The notes: a model not told the origin generated them from the sequence alone. A stretch of DNA of 64,000 bases from an uncultured Oligoflexales bacterium (GCA_958296095.1 OY282434.1:1766001-1830000), one strand, 5' to 3'. Positions 1 to 9,351 are shown, counted from the first letter of the stretch. Translations and numbers: made by a program.

Positions 1-681
1 CTGCAACGTTACCTGTATCGCGGTAGTGAGGAGATCCCGCAAGGGGGGCTTGCGCATCTCGCCCTCGGTATTGCTTGGAGTGGCAGCCGTGCGCAACACG
101 CGTGGAAGCTGCGCGCCTGGAGCATGTTTTATCCGGCGCTGATCAATCGTGAGTTCGACTATCATCGGCATGGACTTGAAGCGAGTGGCAATCTAGCCCT
201 GCCTGTCTTTGATTCAAAACTAGTCAGCAGTGCTGAAACTATCATGACCTCAGGCCCTAAACGGCGCAATTTGCAGGAACTGTATCAGGTGTTCCAGACC
301 TGGAGTGCTGCCAACACAGGGGGGCTAAGCAGCGTCGGCATCCCGATCGTCAGCGGTGGAGGGTTGTTCAGTTATCGTTGGGGCGACACGCAAGCACGTA
401 CTCGTGTCGCGTGGGTTGTGCCACTGATGACCAAGCTTGATCGAATGTTCTGGATTTTTTACGCCGAAAAATTAAATTTCAGTGCTTTTTGTAATTACGG
501 TGGGGCCTGGTATCGAAAAAATGGACTGCGGCGTGAAGATCTTGTCTTTGCCCATGGCTACAGCGTTGACCTGCATCTCAACAACAAAGGCGTGCAGTTC
601 CACATCGGCCTTGGTGCGGGGCAGGTGCTGTACGAACCACTAGAGGTCTACGCTAATTTTGGCTTCGTCTCGTTTCTCTAG
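1..681 (+). CDS. Outer-membrane beta-barrel-like protein, C-terminal part (5' end outside window)
   Basis: The reading frame is open from the first base to TAG at 679-681, so this is the last 226 residues of a longer protein; the first ATG (124) is internal. The sequence has alternating polar and hydrophobic stretches rich in aromatic residues and glycine, with strands such as LNFSAFCNYGGAWY and FHIGLGAGQVLYEP. This pattern resembles the C-terminal barrel of bacterial surface antigens and of the TolB/PD40-barrel proteins of Deltaproteobacteria. That assignment is by pattern only; no diagnostic motif is present and the last residue is Leu rather than the usual Phe. The gene is convergent with the downstream cysteine/cystathionine synthase gene and the two stop codons overlap by a few bases. 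Confidence 0.55.
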   Translation: MQRYLYRGSEEIPQGGLAHLALGIAWSGSRAQHAWKLRAWSMFYPALINREFDYHRHGLEASGNLALPVFDSKLVSSAETIMTSGPKRRNLQELYQVFQTWSAANTGGLSSVGIPIVSGGGLFSYRWGDTQARTRVAWVVPLMTKLDRMFWIFYAEKLNFSAFCNYGGAWYRKNGLRREDLVFAHGYSVDLHLNNKGVQFHIGLGAGQVLYEPLEVYANFGFVSFL

Positions 682-1640
682 GGACTTGGTGACGCGAAAC
701 CATGGGCTTGCCGCCAGTCAGAGTCGAGAAACTTGCTCAGGTAGTTGCGTACTCCATCAGGCAAGATAATGATGCAGTTCTGTCCTGCACGCAGGCGTTT
801 AGCTTGACGCAAAGCCGCGGTCACTGCCGCGCCACTTGAACCGCCGACCAGCAAACCCTCGTCGCGAATTAGTTGTGCCGCCTGGGCAAAAGCTTCCGCA
901 TCGGTAGTTTTTTCCCAGACATCGATGTGCTGACGATCGAGCACCTGAGGCACGAAGTCATAGCCAATCCCCTCGACATGATACGGGGTAACCTCTGTGC
1001 CACCACCGAGAATCGAACCGACAGGGTCGACACCCACCACAATCGCTTGCGGGCAAGTCTCTTTGAGGCGACGAGAAATGCCGCTGATAGTGCCACCCGT
1101 GCCCGCGCCAACGACGACCATATCGACCTTGCCGTCGAGGTCATCGAGAATCTCCTGTGCGGTCTGCTCGTAGTGAGTGCGGGGGTTATTGGGATTGCTA
1201 TATTGGTCGAGGATATGTGCATCGGGTCGCTCGGCTTCTATTCTTTTGGCCACGCCGATATGACTGTGGGGTGAATCCCAGGGCTCTTCGGTAGGGGTGC
1301 GGATAATTTCTGCACCGAGAGCGGCCAGGATGACTTGTTTTTCCTGGCTCATTTTTTCCGGCATAGTAACGATGACTCGATAGCCACGTACCGCCCCCAC
1401 GAGGGCCAGGCCGATGCCCATGTTGCCACTACTAGCTTCAATTAACGTATCGCCTGCTTTGATGCGCCCCTCACGTTCAGCCGCGAGCACCATCTGCAGT
1501 GCAATGCGATCCTTGACCGATCCACCTGCATTCATGAACTCACACTTGCCTAGCATCCGACACGGTAAATCTTTGCCCGTCCTGTGCAGCTCCACCAACG
1601 GGGTTTTGCCTATTGAGTCGAGAATGGAATCACACAACAT
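678..1640 (-). CDS. PLP-dependent cystathionine beta-synthase-like / cysteine synthase family enzyme
   Basis: A 320-residue fold-type II PLP enzyme. The PLP lysine lies in GGSVKDR, the substrate loop is SSGNMGIGLA, and the phosphate-binding loop is GAGTGGTISG. The stretch TPTEEPWDSPHSHIGVA and GVDPVGSIL are closer to cystathionine beta-synthase than to CysK/CysM, so the likely reaction is beta-replacement on serine or O-acetylserine with homocysteine or sulfide. There is no C-terminal CBS-domain pair; length matches a catalytic core only. ATG at 1640 is chosen because AGAGAGAAG lies about 6 bases upstream and the family N-terminus begins there; a longer frame to 1874 would run into pilM. No neighbouring sulfur genes are visible, so the precise substrate is uncertain. 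Confidence 0.85.
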   Translation of the reverse strand: MLCDSILDSIGKTPLVELHRTGKDLPCRMLGKCEFMNAGGSVKDRIALQMVLAAEREGRIKAGDTLIEASSGNMGIGLALVGAVRGYRVIVTMPEKMSQEKQVILAALGAEIIRTPTEEPWDSPHSHIGVAKRIEAERPDAHILDQYSNPNNPRTHYEQTAQEILDDLDGKVDMVVVGAGTGGTISGISRRLKETCPQAIVVGVDPVGSILGGGTEVTPYHVEGIGYDFVPQVLDRQHIDVWEKTTDAEAFAQAAQLIRDEGLLVGGSSGAAVTAALRQAKRLRAGQNCIIILPDGVRNYLSKFLDSDWRQAHGFASPSP

Positions 1641-1849
1641 GTCACTTCTCTCTGTAGTTACGCAGGCAAAGACACCCACGACGCACGGCCTGGAAACTGC
1701 CCTGCTGCTGGTTGACGCTGGTGTTTGCATCTGTGAAAATAAAGGTAAGACCCCTTTCCCCCGTTGACAAGAACCAACTATACCAGACAGGCCTCGAATT
1801 TGAAACACAAAGGTCGCGGTAAATGTGACTTGATTACTTGAGGTTTCAA

Positions 1850-2941
1850 GTGCTTGATATATTCGGCCAGTCAATCATTGCCATCGACATCGGGTCGTCA
1901 TCCGTAAAAATAGTCGGAGTAGGGGGGATGCGCGGCAGTAAGGTGCGGCATCTAGGTCTAGAAGTCTTACCTGTTAAGGTTGTAGAAGATGGTGAGATCC
2001 GTGATCGTAATGCCCTCAAGGAGACCATCCAGAGATTGATTAAAAAACTCAAAATAACTGTGATGGGCGGCAGTGCAGGAATATCGCTCAGTGGTAGTGC
2101 GGTAATTATCAAGCATATTACTCTGGCCAAGCCACATACGGACCCAGATTTTTACGAGTATCTCTATCATGAGGCAGAGCAGTATTTGCAGTATGACGTT
2201 TCCGAGCTGTATATTGATTGTGAAGTTTTACCTAGTGCACGTGGCAGCAGCGGCACTCCCTTGCTATTGGTAGGAGCAAAGCGCGATGTGGTAGAAGCAT
2301 ACACCACGCTGATCGGCAGTATTGGCCTCAAGACATCGGTGGTAGATTGTGATGTCCTCGCGTCAATCAATATAGTTAGTAGAACTACTAATATCCAAAT
2401 GGATCTGGTGGTAATAGTTAATGTTGGCTACGCGTCAACACAAGTGTCGCTGCTTATCGATGGCAACTTTGTCTACACTAGAGAAGTGCCTATTGGCGGC
2501 AATAACTACTCAGCTAAAATGGTTGAGCTGATAGGACTTGATCTTGAAAGTGCAGAGACGGTTAAGATAACTATGGGTAATGGGGAGCATGCAGTTTCTG
2601 AAGAATGTGAGAATATCGTCAGCGAAGTAAACTCAAGCCTGGTCCATGAAGTAAACGCGACAATCGAGTACTACTTTCAAAGCGGGGAAGCAAACGTGCA
2701 GCCCATGAAACCTGCCAAAGTATTCTTAATGGGTGGCGGCTCGAAAACAATTGGTCTCGATGCTGCCATGAGAGAAGTTTTGCAAACCCAGGTAGAGCAT
2801 ATCAACCCCTTCCAAAAAGTTGGGGTAAATAGCAGCAAGTTTGACCCGCAATTTATTGCGCAGCAGGGTCACTTGTTTGGTGTGGCTATGGGGATTGCAT
2901 TGCGTAAGCTAGATAGCAAAAAAGACAAAAAATCAGCCTAA
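1850..2941 (+). CDS. pilM: Type IV pilus assembly actin-like ATPase PilM
   Basis: First gene of the pilMNOPQ operon. PilM is a cytoplasmic actin-fold protein that binds the N-terminal tail of PilN and forms part of the inner-membrane alignment complex of type IV pili. The phosphate-1 motif AIDIGSSSVKIVGV is near residue 12, a second nucleotide segment NVGYASTQVSLL near residue 190, and a late GGGSKTIGLD segment fits the adenosine motif. Length (363 aa) is normal. GTG at 1850 is preferred because AGG sits 6 bases upstream; TTG at 1838 would add four residues but lacks a ribosome site. The stop is followed 11 bases later by pilN. Confidence 0.93.
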   Translation: MLDIFGQSIIAIDIGSSSVKIVGVGGMRGSKVRHLGLEVLPVKVVEDGEIRDRNALKETIQRLIKKLKITVMGGSAGISLSGSAVIIKHITLAKPHTDPDFYEYLYHEAEQYLQYDVSELYIDCEVLPSARGSSGTPLLLVGAKRDVVEAYTTLIGSIGLKTSVVDCDVLASINIVSRTTNIQMDLVVIVNVGYASTQVSLLIDGNFVYTREVPIGGNNYSAKMVELIGLDLESAETVKITMGNGEHAVSEECENIVSEVNSSLVHEVNATIEYYFQSGEANVQPMKPAKVFLMGGGSKTIGLDAAMREVLQTQVEHINPFQKVGVNSSKFDPQFIAQQGHLFGVAMGIALRKLDSKKDKKSA

Positions 2942-2952
2942 GGCTATAGATA

Positions 2953-3639
2953 ATGCTAAGGATTAACCTTGCCAGTGGTGTTGAGGGTGTCAGTGATGAG
3001 TCGCGCGGCAGCAGTTGGTACGTCTTTGACTTAATTGTGCTCTCCGCGGTAGCAGGTGCGGGTTATTTTGGTGTGCAGTACTACATGAGCTCTGCCAAAG
3101 ACAGTATTGAGATAATTGAAAACGAAACTCGCAGTATTCGTGGTAGTATCGCCAAACTGAAACAGTCGGTAGATAGATTCGGGACACTTGAAATTGATAT
3201 AAAAAAGTTAAGTAACAAAGTTGAAGCAATAAAATCCATCACAGTTTCTGTTTTTGAAAGGTATAAATTGCTGATTGTGTTAGAACACTTGCAGATTTTA
3301 CAGCCAAGTGGTGTTTGGTATAATACCTTGAAAGTTGAAAATGACAAGGTAAGCATAAAAGGTGCAGCCTTCGACAATATTTTGGTGGCGGAGTTCTTGA
3401 CTGCGTTAGAGTCAACGAAGACACAGGAGGTTGACCCAGTTGATTTGCGTACCTATGTTTATTTTTATCCATCAAAGCTAATAGGCACAAGTGCCATCCA
3501 AAGTAATATTACTAGTGATGGCAATGCGACTCCTTCGGTTGGGTTTGATATAGAAGTCGGTTTTCAATCCCAATCATACGAGCAGGTTAGAGACGAAAAC
3601 AGCAAAGAGCTGGCGGTGAACGATGTTAGAGGAGGCTAG
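2953..3639 (+). CDS. pilN: Type IV pilus assembly protein PilN
   Basis: PilN is a bitopic inner-membrane protein that pairs with PilO and docks PilM through a short N-terminal motif. Here the protein starts MLRINLASG, a version of the INLLP-type PilM-binding motif. One membrane helix follows at about residues 25-46, then a coiled-coil rich in Ile, Lys and Glu, then a ferredoxin-like periplasmic domain. Length (228 aa) is slightly above the usual 180-210. It lies directly after pilM, and its last codons overlap the start of pilO by 17 bases, which suggests translational coupling. Identification rests on the motif, topology and operon position rather than strong sequence conservation. Confidence 0.88.
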   Translation: MLRINLASGVEGVSDESRGSSWYVFDLIVLSAVAGAGYFGVQYYMSSAKDSIEIIENETRSIRGSIAKLKQSVDRFGTLEIDIKKLSNKVEAIKSITVSVFERYKLLIVLEHLQILQPSGVWYNTLKVENDKVSIKGAAFDNILVAEFLTALESTKTQEVDPVDLRTYVYFYPSKLIGTSAIQSNITSDGNATPSVGFDIEVGFQSQSYEQVRDENSKELAVNDVRGG

Positions 3640-4204
3640 AGAAAATTATAAAGACATGAACTATAAGCAGCGCGCGCTAATTATGGCACTGGTTGGCCTC
3701 TTACCTGCGGCTTATATTTACTATGATGAAGGCAGTGGGCTGTCAGAAAAATTGCAGTCAGCTCAGCAAACTAAAATATCTGAAAACAAAAAATATCAAG
3801 TTGCAAAAAACAAAAAGGAAAACCTCCCGCTGCTTGAGGAAAGATTCACCAAAGTTACGAAGCAACTGCGTCGAGCGCAAGAGAAGCTTCCCAACAAGAT
3901 TTACATGGATGATATTTTGCACAGCACCGCGAGTCTTGCTAAAGAAACAGGGATAAGGTTTAAGTCGTTCAAGCCCGGTGCGGAGCGGGTGATAAAAGAC
4001 GCACACCAGTATGCCGAGATGCCCATTGCCCTTGATTTTACTGCGAAATACAGTCAGATTATGACTTTTTTTGACAACATTGCCAATATGGAAAAAATAA
4101 TTCATCTACGTAATATCAGCATGACTGCGGTGCGCGCTCATAACGCGGCTGGTAGTGTAATGATTGACACTAAGGTAGAGTTGATTGTGTTTAGATCATC
4201 TTAG
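3623..4204 (+). CDS. pilO: Type IV pilus assembly protein PilO
   Basis: PilO is the partner of PilN in the periplasmic alignment subcomplex between the inner-membrane motor and the PilQ secretin. The protein has one membrane helix (ALIMALVGLLPAAYIYY, about residues 18-34), a lysine-rich coiled coil to about residue 95, and a C-terminal alpha/beta domain with the typical PilO segment YSQIMTFFDNIANMEKIIHL. Length 193 aa is normal. The start at 3623 overlaps pilN; an alternative ATG at 3656 would give a shorter cytoplasmic tail and cannot be excluded. It is followed 17 bases later by pilP. Confidence 0.9.
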   Translation: MLEEARENYKDMNYKQRALIMALVGLLPAAYIYYDEGSGLSEKLQSAQQTKISENKKYQVAKNKKENLPLLEERFTKVTKQLRRAQEKLPNKIYMDDILHSTASLAKETGIRFKSFKPGAERVIKDAHQYAEMPIALDFTAKYSQIMTFFDNIANMEKIIHLRNISMTAVRAHNAAGSVMIDTKVELIVFRSS

Positions 4205-4221
4205 GTTGAGGCGCAGCTATA

Positions 4222-5154
4222 ATGTTTGTGTGGCTATGGTCACAAATAAAAAGAATTGCCATGCTCAGCAGTGGCTGCTGCATTTTTGCGACAACATCTC
4301 TGCTAGCATCGCCTGATTTTAACCCCCAGTTCAGGTGGAATCAGGAGAGCATTACCGTCGCTGATAATCATGAAAAAATGGCCGCAGAGAGCAATGAAGA
4401 AGTACCGCAACAGCCGCCGCCGCAGCCGCAACAACAACAGCAGGAGGAGCAGGACGAGCAAGAAGCTACTGATGGAGATGGAGATGACACAGTTGAAATT
4501 CTTAAAACTAGTATTCAGATAGATGATATTATTGAGCCGCCCGCGAGTTATCGCTATTCTTCTTTCAACAAAAGAGATCCTTTTGCCTATCCTGATCGCG
4601 AGGAGCTAATGGATGACGAATTTATTGTCAGCAAACTCCAGCATCACGACATCTCTTCGCTGAAACTAGTAGGAGTCTGGCGCTTGTCAACGGGAGTTTC
4701 TAAGGCGCTGATTATCATTCCTACAGGTGAGGGGGTGGTGGCTGTTATCGGTGATCCTGTTGGTCAGAATAACGGTGAAGTTATGGAAATTGGTAGAAAT
4801 AAAATAATTGTCAGAGAATATTTGATGACTCCAGATGGGACGCGCCAATTTAACGACATAGATATGTTCTTGGAAAATTATTTTGATGATGGTGCAGCAC
4901 TTAGCGTAGAGGGCTTGCAATCGACACCCAAACAAGACGGAGATTTTTCTTTGGAAGATGAGCTTAATAAATTGTTACAAGGTGCGGCTAAAGACATGAG
5001 TCCACCTAATGCCCCAGCTAATGCACCAGTTAATGCACCAGTTAATGCACCAGTTAATGCACCAGTTAATGCACCAGTTAATGCACCCAATATGCCGGCT
5101 GCAACTGAGGCTATCGATACTCCGGCCAGCACAGATGCACCAGCTCAACCGTAG
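4222..5154 (+). CDS. pilP: Type IV pilus assembly protein PilP with Gln/Pro-rich and APVN repeat extensions
   Basis: PilP links the PilNO complex to the secretin PilQ in the periplasm. The conserved PilP domain runs from about residue 110 to 215 and shows RDPFAYP, LKLVGVW, VVAVIGDPVG and GEVMEIGRNKIIVRE, the family's beta-sandwich core. At 310 aa it is longer than usual (about 170-180). The additions are an N-terminal linker with runs of Gln, Pro, Glu and Asp (about residues 50-90) and a C-terminal tail with APVN repeats. An N-terminal hydrophobic stretch could be a signal or lipoprotein signal, but no clean lipobox is seen. It sits between pilO and pilQ, 8 bases before pilQ. Confidence 0.9.
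   Translation: MFVWLWSQIKRIAMLSSGCCIFATTSLLASPDFNPQFRWNQESITVADNHEKMAAESNEEVPQQPPPQPQQQQQEEQDEQEATDGDGDDTVEILKTSIQIDDIIEPPASYRYSSFNKRDPFAYPDREELMDDEFIVSKLQHHDISSLKLVGVWRLSTGVSKALIIIPTGEGVVAVIGDPVGQNNGEVMEIGRNKIIVREYLMTPDGTRQFNDIDMFLENYFDDGAALSVEGLQSTPKQDGDFSLEDELNKLLQGAAKDMSPPNAPANAPVNAPVNAPVNAPVNAPVNAPNMPAATEAIDTPASTDAPAQP
5023..5082 (+). repeat. Tandem 12-base repeat in pilP (5 exact copies)
   Basis: The unit GCACCAGTTAAT is repeated five times without change, flanked by a diverged copy on each side. It codes the repeated residues Ala-Pro-Val-Asn in the PilP tail. Exact identity at third codon positions points to recent expansion, so copy number may vary between strains. Confidence 0.97.
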
Positions 5155-5162
5155 GAATTGCG

Positions 5163-8100
5163 ATGAGAGATAACTTGTTTTTTTATCTAAAAATTTTGCT
5201 GCTACCCTTGCTGCTATCTTGCTCCGCTGCACAAACTGAAGAAGATGCCGAGTTGCAGAATACGGTGGAAGCAGCCATGATCGGCGTGCCAGGCGTAGAC
5301 ATCGAAGACGATGCCCAGCAAGATTTTGAGGAACAACAGGATAGCGATGCTCAGCAAGATTTTGAGGAGCAGCAGGTTGACGACGCTCAGCAAGATTTTG
5401 AGGAGCAACAAGAGGGCGAGAACGACACGGGAATGGCTGAAAATCAGGACAATGCTGAGCTCAATGAGTTTGATGAGATCGCTGGCCAGCAGGATGCAGA
5501 TGATTTCAGCGTCGGGCAGAATGCTATAGACCAGCAAGATTTAGGGGGGCAAGAAGAAGGCTTTGGCGAACAATTTGAGCAGAGTAACGAGCAGACGATG
5601 TTCGACGAAGGCGAGCAAGACTTGCCCACAAATGCTCAGACAATGATGGAAGCTGGAGATGGTGTTGATGCGAGTGTCGGAGGTGCTGAAGCGGATGGCA
5701 CAGTTGCAGGTGAGGAAAGCGCGGCCGCAATGATGGGAGTAGTGCATTGGATTGGCTATGTTTACAAAGATGAGGAGTCTTTAGTCAATGTTGAAATTGT
5801 AACAAAAAATAACCCGCAGTTTGATATTTATCAGGAGGTCAACCTCGCCAAGCAAAAAGAAATAGTCGTGCGCTATTACAACGCAAAATTACGCCAAAAG
5901 ATGCGTCGTGATATTGATGCTAGTGAGTTTAGATCTCCTGTTGCTTATATTCGCACCCGTGATGGTGACGAGGAGGGGATTGTCGAAGTTGTTATTACAA
6001 TTCGTGATGAAGTGGAAACCAAATACTTCGCTAAGGAGGGCAGTTTGCTGCTTTCCTTCCCCATACCGAAACACTATTTTGGCAGCGATGATGTCGCGGC
6101 CGCGCCATCCGAACAAGCAGTTGACCTATCTAGTCCGTTGGTTGTTGTTGAAATGGATGACAGTCAAGCCCCGCGCTTAGGTAAAGTGCTCGGTTATGTG
6201 TTCAACAGAGAAGTTTTTAAGAACGTCAGTAATGATAGTATGCAATATTTGCCCGATGGCTCGCTGTCTTTCAATAATTCAGCTAATGCAACTGAAGTAG
6301 ATGCTAGTGGTGATGAGGTCCTCGCTGAGGATAGTGATATGATGATGAACAGCAACGAACAGCAAGAGAATCAACAGGGAGACTTTCAGGAAAACTTTCA
6401 GGAAAACTTTCAACAGAATCAGCAGCAGAATCAGCAGGAGAACTTTCAACAGAACCAGCAAGAAAATCAGCAGGAAAACTTTCAACAGAATCAGCAAGAA
6501 AATCAACAGGAAAACTTTCAACAGAACCAGCAGGAAAATCAGCAGGAAAACTTTCAACAGAACCAGCAGGAAAACTTTCAACAGAATCAGCAGCAGAACC
6601 AGCAGGAAGATTTTCAGGAAAACTTTCAACAAAATCAGCAAGAAAATCAACAGGAAAACTTTCAACAGAATCAGCAAGAAAATTCCGCTGCACACATGCA
6701 GACACTGGATCAGCTGGCGAGCGCGGAAGTTATTTTTCTGCATGTTGGCCAAGATCCTGCGGATGACTTCAGTGCGCCAGATAATATATCGGATGGCAGC
6801 AAGGACTCCGAAGGTCTACCGACTAACAATGCTAGCCAAGTAGGCAATGCTACCCAAGTAGGCAATCCTGCCCAAGTAGGCAATCCTGCCCAAGCAGGCA
6901 ATCCTGCCCAAATAGGCAATGCTGTACAAGGAGGCAATGCGGCCCTGAACAACTCAGCTAATGCCATCGATGGGGGTAATGCCGAGTTAGAGATGGGGCG
7001 GATAGATAATGGTAATATTGACAACAACCTAAGTTTAGAAGAGGCCTTGCTTGACGAAGACAGCTTGCTTGCCCCTCTACATGGCACGGAAGCTATTGGA
7101 CAGGACGGGGCTGATGAAGAAATCGCCGTTTCGGAGGCCAAGGCAGTGCGCATGGTTTTTCGTGATGCACCGTTGTCAGAAGTTCTACATGCAATCAGAA
7201 CTGAAACGGGCACTAACTTTATTTTTCCACCTGCGATTGGCACGCGCAAAATTTTTCTCAATCTTTCTAACATCGCCTGGGATGAGGCACTGCGCGCCTT
7301 GTTGGAAGTCAACAATCTGGCCATGGCTAAGATCAGTGATAATCTCGTGCGGATCGATACTCTGGGTGCAATTGAGTCCTACAAAAAGCAAACAGAGAGT
7401 CTTAAAATTCAAGAAGGCCGCTCGCGACCAACTAAGGTGATGATTTTCAAAATATCCCACGCCGACGTGGGTGCAATGCAGGGAATGATAAGAAATTTAC
7501 TAGCTAAAGTCATCAAAGTAGATGAACGTATCAGAGTTGAAGTCGATGCCCGCACTAAATCTTTGCTGATTGAGGCTTTGCCAGAGGATTTAGCAAAAAT
7601 TCGTGTGCTGATCGATCGCCTTGACTACCGTGCTCCACAGGTAAAGATTGCTTCACGGGTCGTTGAAATTAGCGAGGTCAACTCCAAGGGCTTTGGTATC
7701 AGTTGGTCGGGGCCTATCAACTACGACCAATCACGTGGTCTCGGTTTCGGCAGTCTTATTTTTCCCAATTTTGCTACCGCCAGTTTTGCTATTGATGCTG
7801 GTGGCGGTTCAGGGCCTGCGGGTGGTCCTGGTGGCAGTTTCGGGGTGCATTTTGGCAGCCTCAACGATTCGGTGGCTCTGGATTTGCGTTTGAGCATACT
7901 TGAAGAACAAAATGTTGCCGAGGTAATGCAGACCAACAATGTCGTCGTGCAAGATGGCAAGAGCGCAACTATCACTGCGGGTATTACTGATGTCATCATC
8001 ACGCAAGGCTCTGGGGATCAGCCTAATTCGCGGCAGGATGTAAACTATAATGTCAATTTAACCGTCAATCCACACATTACAGCTGATAACTCGGTGCGGA

Positions 8101-8798
8101 TGGTGATCAGTATTGACAGCAGAAGTCCGCGTCAATCTAGTCATGCAGCATCCTATGACCAAAGAAGCATCAATACTGAGTTATTAAAACAAAGTGGCGA
8201 AACAATTGCTATCGGTGGGCTGTATACTGTCAATAAATCGAAAGCTATTGGAGGTATTCCGATCCTGTCTTCGATTCCAATTCTAGGTGCACTGTTCAGA
8301 TCGTTAGGAAAATCTGAATCTCGTAAAGAGTTGCTCTTCCTTGTTACCCCAACTATCCTCCACGCGGGCCAGACAGGGGGTGATGATGACTTTGGCGATC
8401 AAGGCAATATTGACTCTAACCTAAGTAATATACAGCAGGAAAACCAATTTCAGCAGGACAATCAATTCCAACAAAATCAGAATTTTGATGTTGATAACAT
8501 CAACTCGGAAAATCCTAGCAACGAAGATTGGCAAGCTAATAACGATCAATTCCAACAGCAGCAAGGACAACAGGGCAACCAACAAAATTTTGACCAAGAT
8601 AATGAGCAACTCAATAACGAACAACTCAATAACGAACAACTCAATGATGAGCAATTTAATAATGAAGAAGATCAGGGCAATGAAAATTTTCAAAATAACG
8701 ACGAAGAAATAGATTTGGATGAACAGCAAGATGATGATGAACAGGAGCAGGACGCGTTAACTATCAATCAGCAACAGAATCTTGGCGATCAGTTTTAG
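5163..8798 (+). CDS. pilQ: Type IV pilus secretin PilQ with large Gln/Asn-rich insertions
   Basis: PilQ forms the outer-membrane gated channel for the pilus. The N-terminus is a lipoprotein-type signal (LLLPLLLSC). Order along 1211 residues: acidic Gln-rich segment with three DAQQDFEEQQ repeats (about 40-85); AMIN-like beta domain (about 190-305); Gln/Asn-rich tandem repeats (about 392-510); a second repeat zone with QVGNPA units (about 558-595); secretin/TonB short N domain (about 658-735); secretin N1 domain (about 745-825); secretin core (about 850-1065) ending in GGIPILSSIPILGALFRS and LLFLVTPTIL; and a Gln/Asn-rich tail (about 1075-1211). Typical PilQ is 650-900 aa, so roughly 400 residues are added low-complexity sequence. 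Confidence 0.95.
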   Translation: MRDNLFFYLKILLLPLLLSCSAAQTEEDAELQNTVEAAMIGVPGVDIEDDAQQDFEEQQDSDAQQDFEEQQVDDAQQDFEEQQEGENDTGMAENQDNAELNEFDEIAGQQDADDFSVGQNAIDQQDLGGQEEGFGEQFEQSNEQTMFDEGEQDLPTNAQTMMEAGDGVDASVGGAEADGTVAGEESAAAMMGVVHWIGYVYKDEESLVNVEIVTKNNPQFDIYQEVNLAKQKEIVVRYYNAKLRQKMRRDIDASEFRSPVAYIRTRDGDEEGIVEVVITIRDEVETKYFAKEGSLLLSFPIPKHYFGSDDVAAAPSEQAVDLSSPLVVVEMDDSQAPRLGKVLGYVFNREVFKNVSNDSMQYLPDGSLSFNNSANATEVDASGDEVLAEDSDMMMNSNEQQENQQGDFQENFQENFQQNQQQNQQENFQQNQQENQQENFQQNQQENQQENFQQNQQENQQENFQQNQQENFQQNQQQNQQEDFQENFQQNQQENQQENFQQNQQENSAAHMQTLDQLASAEVIFLHVGQDPADDFSAPDNISDGSKDSEGLPTNNASQVGNATQVGNPAQVGNPAQAGNPAQIGNAVQGGNAALNNSANAIDGGNAELEMGRIDNGNIDNNLSLEEALLDEDSLLAPLHGTEAIGQDGADEEIAVSEAKAVRMVFRDAPLSEVLHAIRTETGTNFIFPPAIGTRKIFLNLSNIAWDEALRALLEVNNLAMAKISDNLVRIDTLGAIESYKKQTESLKIQEGRSRPTKVMIFKISHADVGAMQGMIRNLLAKVIKVDERIRVEVDARTKSLLIEALPEDLAKIRVLIDRLDYRAPQVKIASRVVEISEVNSKGFGISWSGPINYDQSRGLGFGSLIFPNFATASFAIDAGGGSGPAGGPGGSFGVHFGSLNDSVALDLRLSILEEQNVAEVMQTNNVVVQDGKSATITAGITDVIITQGSGDQPNSRQDVNYNVNLTVNPHITADNSVRMVISIDSRSPRQSSHAASYDQRSINTELLKQSGETIAIGGLYTVNKSKAIGGIPILSSIPILGALFRSLGKSESRKELLFLVTPTILHAGQTGGDDDFGDQGNIDSNLSNIQQENQFQQDNQFQQNQNFDVDNINSENPSNEDWQANNDQFQQQQGQQGNQQNFDQDNEQLNNEQLNNEQLNDEQFNNEEDQGNENFQNNDEEIDLDEQQDDDEQEQDALTINQQQNLGDQF
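6376..6690 (+). repeat. Gln/Asn-rich tandem repeat array within pilQ
   Basis: Near-identical copies of a unit built from CAACAGAATCAGCAGGAAAA and an AACTTT end, in longer (about 36-base) and shorter (about 21-24-base) versions, code NQQENQQENFQQ-like peptides. Copies differ mainly by CAA/CAG and AAT/AAC changes. The array keeps the pilQ frame throughout. Confidence 0.92.
6832..6945 (+). repeat. 18-base tandem repeat within pilQ
   Basis: Six imperfect 18-base units centred on CAAGTAGGCAATCCTGCC code a repeated Gln-Val-Gly-Asn-Pro-Ala. It is in frame, between the larger Gln/Asn array and the secretin N domain. Confidence 0.9.
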
Positions 8799-8814
8799 TT
8801 AGGGGATAAGCTCT

Positions 8815-9351
8815 ATGGCAGGAAATTTTAAAAGTGTAGCTGTGGTGATGCTTCTGACTATCAGCTTGAATACTTGTGCTGGCAAGGTCGAAGGCCCGGC
8901 GGAGTGTCCGATCGATTGCAGCAATGCTATCAATGCTACCGACCAAACAAATATCACGGCACTGGTGACGGGGGTTACGGTTTATTGTCATGGTTCGGTA
9001 GTGCCGAAGGTAGTGGAGCTACTATTTACGATCGATGCACCTAGTGGTGAGGGGGCGCCAGAGGGTGGCACGCGGCCAAGCATCCCGCGTCCGAGTATTA
9101 GCTTCCGCCCGGTTTTTAATGGCAGTTATGATCCAAGTCGTAACGATCACGAGGAAGTTGAGTATAAAGGCATCATGACCCCGAAAGATAAATGGTGCAC
9201 CAGTAAATGCGGCGTTGCAAAAATAAATCTTTGGCCTCAGTGTGAGGAAGGTGCAACGCTGAAGCATCAATTTTATCTAACCTCAGGCCCAGTTGTTTCG
9301 GATGAAGTGGTTATCACTGCTGAAGACGAAGATGAGGATGGGGGAGAGTGA
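8815..9351 (+). CDS. Predicted lipoprotein of unknown function in the pil operon
   Basis: The 178-residue product starts with a short basic region and a hydrophobic helix ending in LNTCAG, a plausible lipobox with Cys at residue 21. The mature part has six further cysteines (VEGPAECPIDCSN, VYCHG, WCTSKCG, PQCEE), suggesting a disulfide-stabilised extracytoplasmic domain, and ends in an acidic tail of Asp and Glu. I do not recognise the family. It lies 16 bases after pilQ and its TGA overlaps the ATG of the next gene (TGATG), so it is very probably co-transcribed with the pilus genes and may be a pilotin-like or accessory lipoprotein; that role is inference from position only. Confidence 0.75.
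   Translation: MAGNFKSVAVVMLLTISLNTCAGKVEGPAECPIDCSNAINATDQTNITALVTGVTVYCHGSVVPKVVELLFTIDAPSGEGAPEGGTRPSIPRPSISFRPVFNGSYDPSRNDHEEVEYKGIMTPKDKWCTSKCGVAKINLWPQCEEGATLKHQFYLTSGPVVSDEVVITAEDEDEDGGE

Noticed and set aside
1764..1786. TTGACA as the pilM promoter
   Set aside because: The only TATA-like hexamer is too close and no -10 box is found at 16-18 bases.
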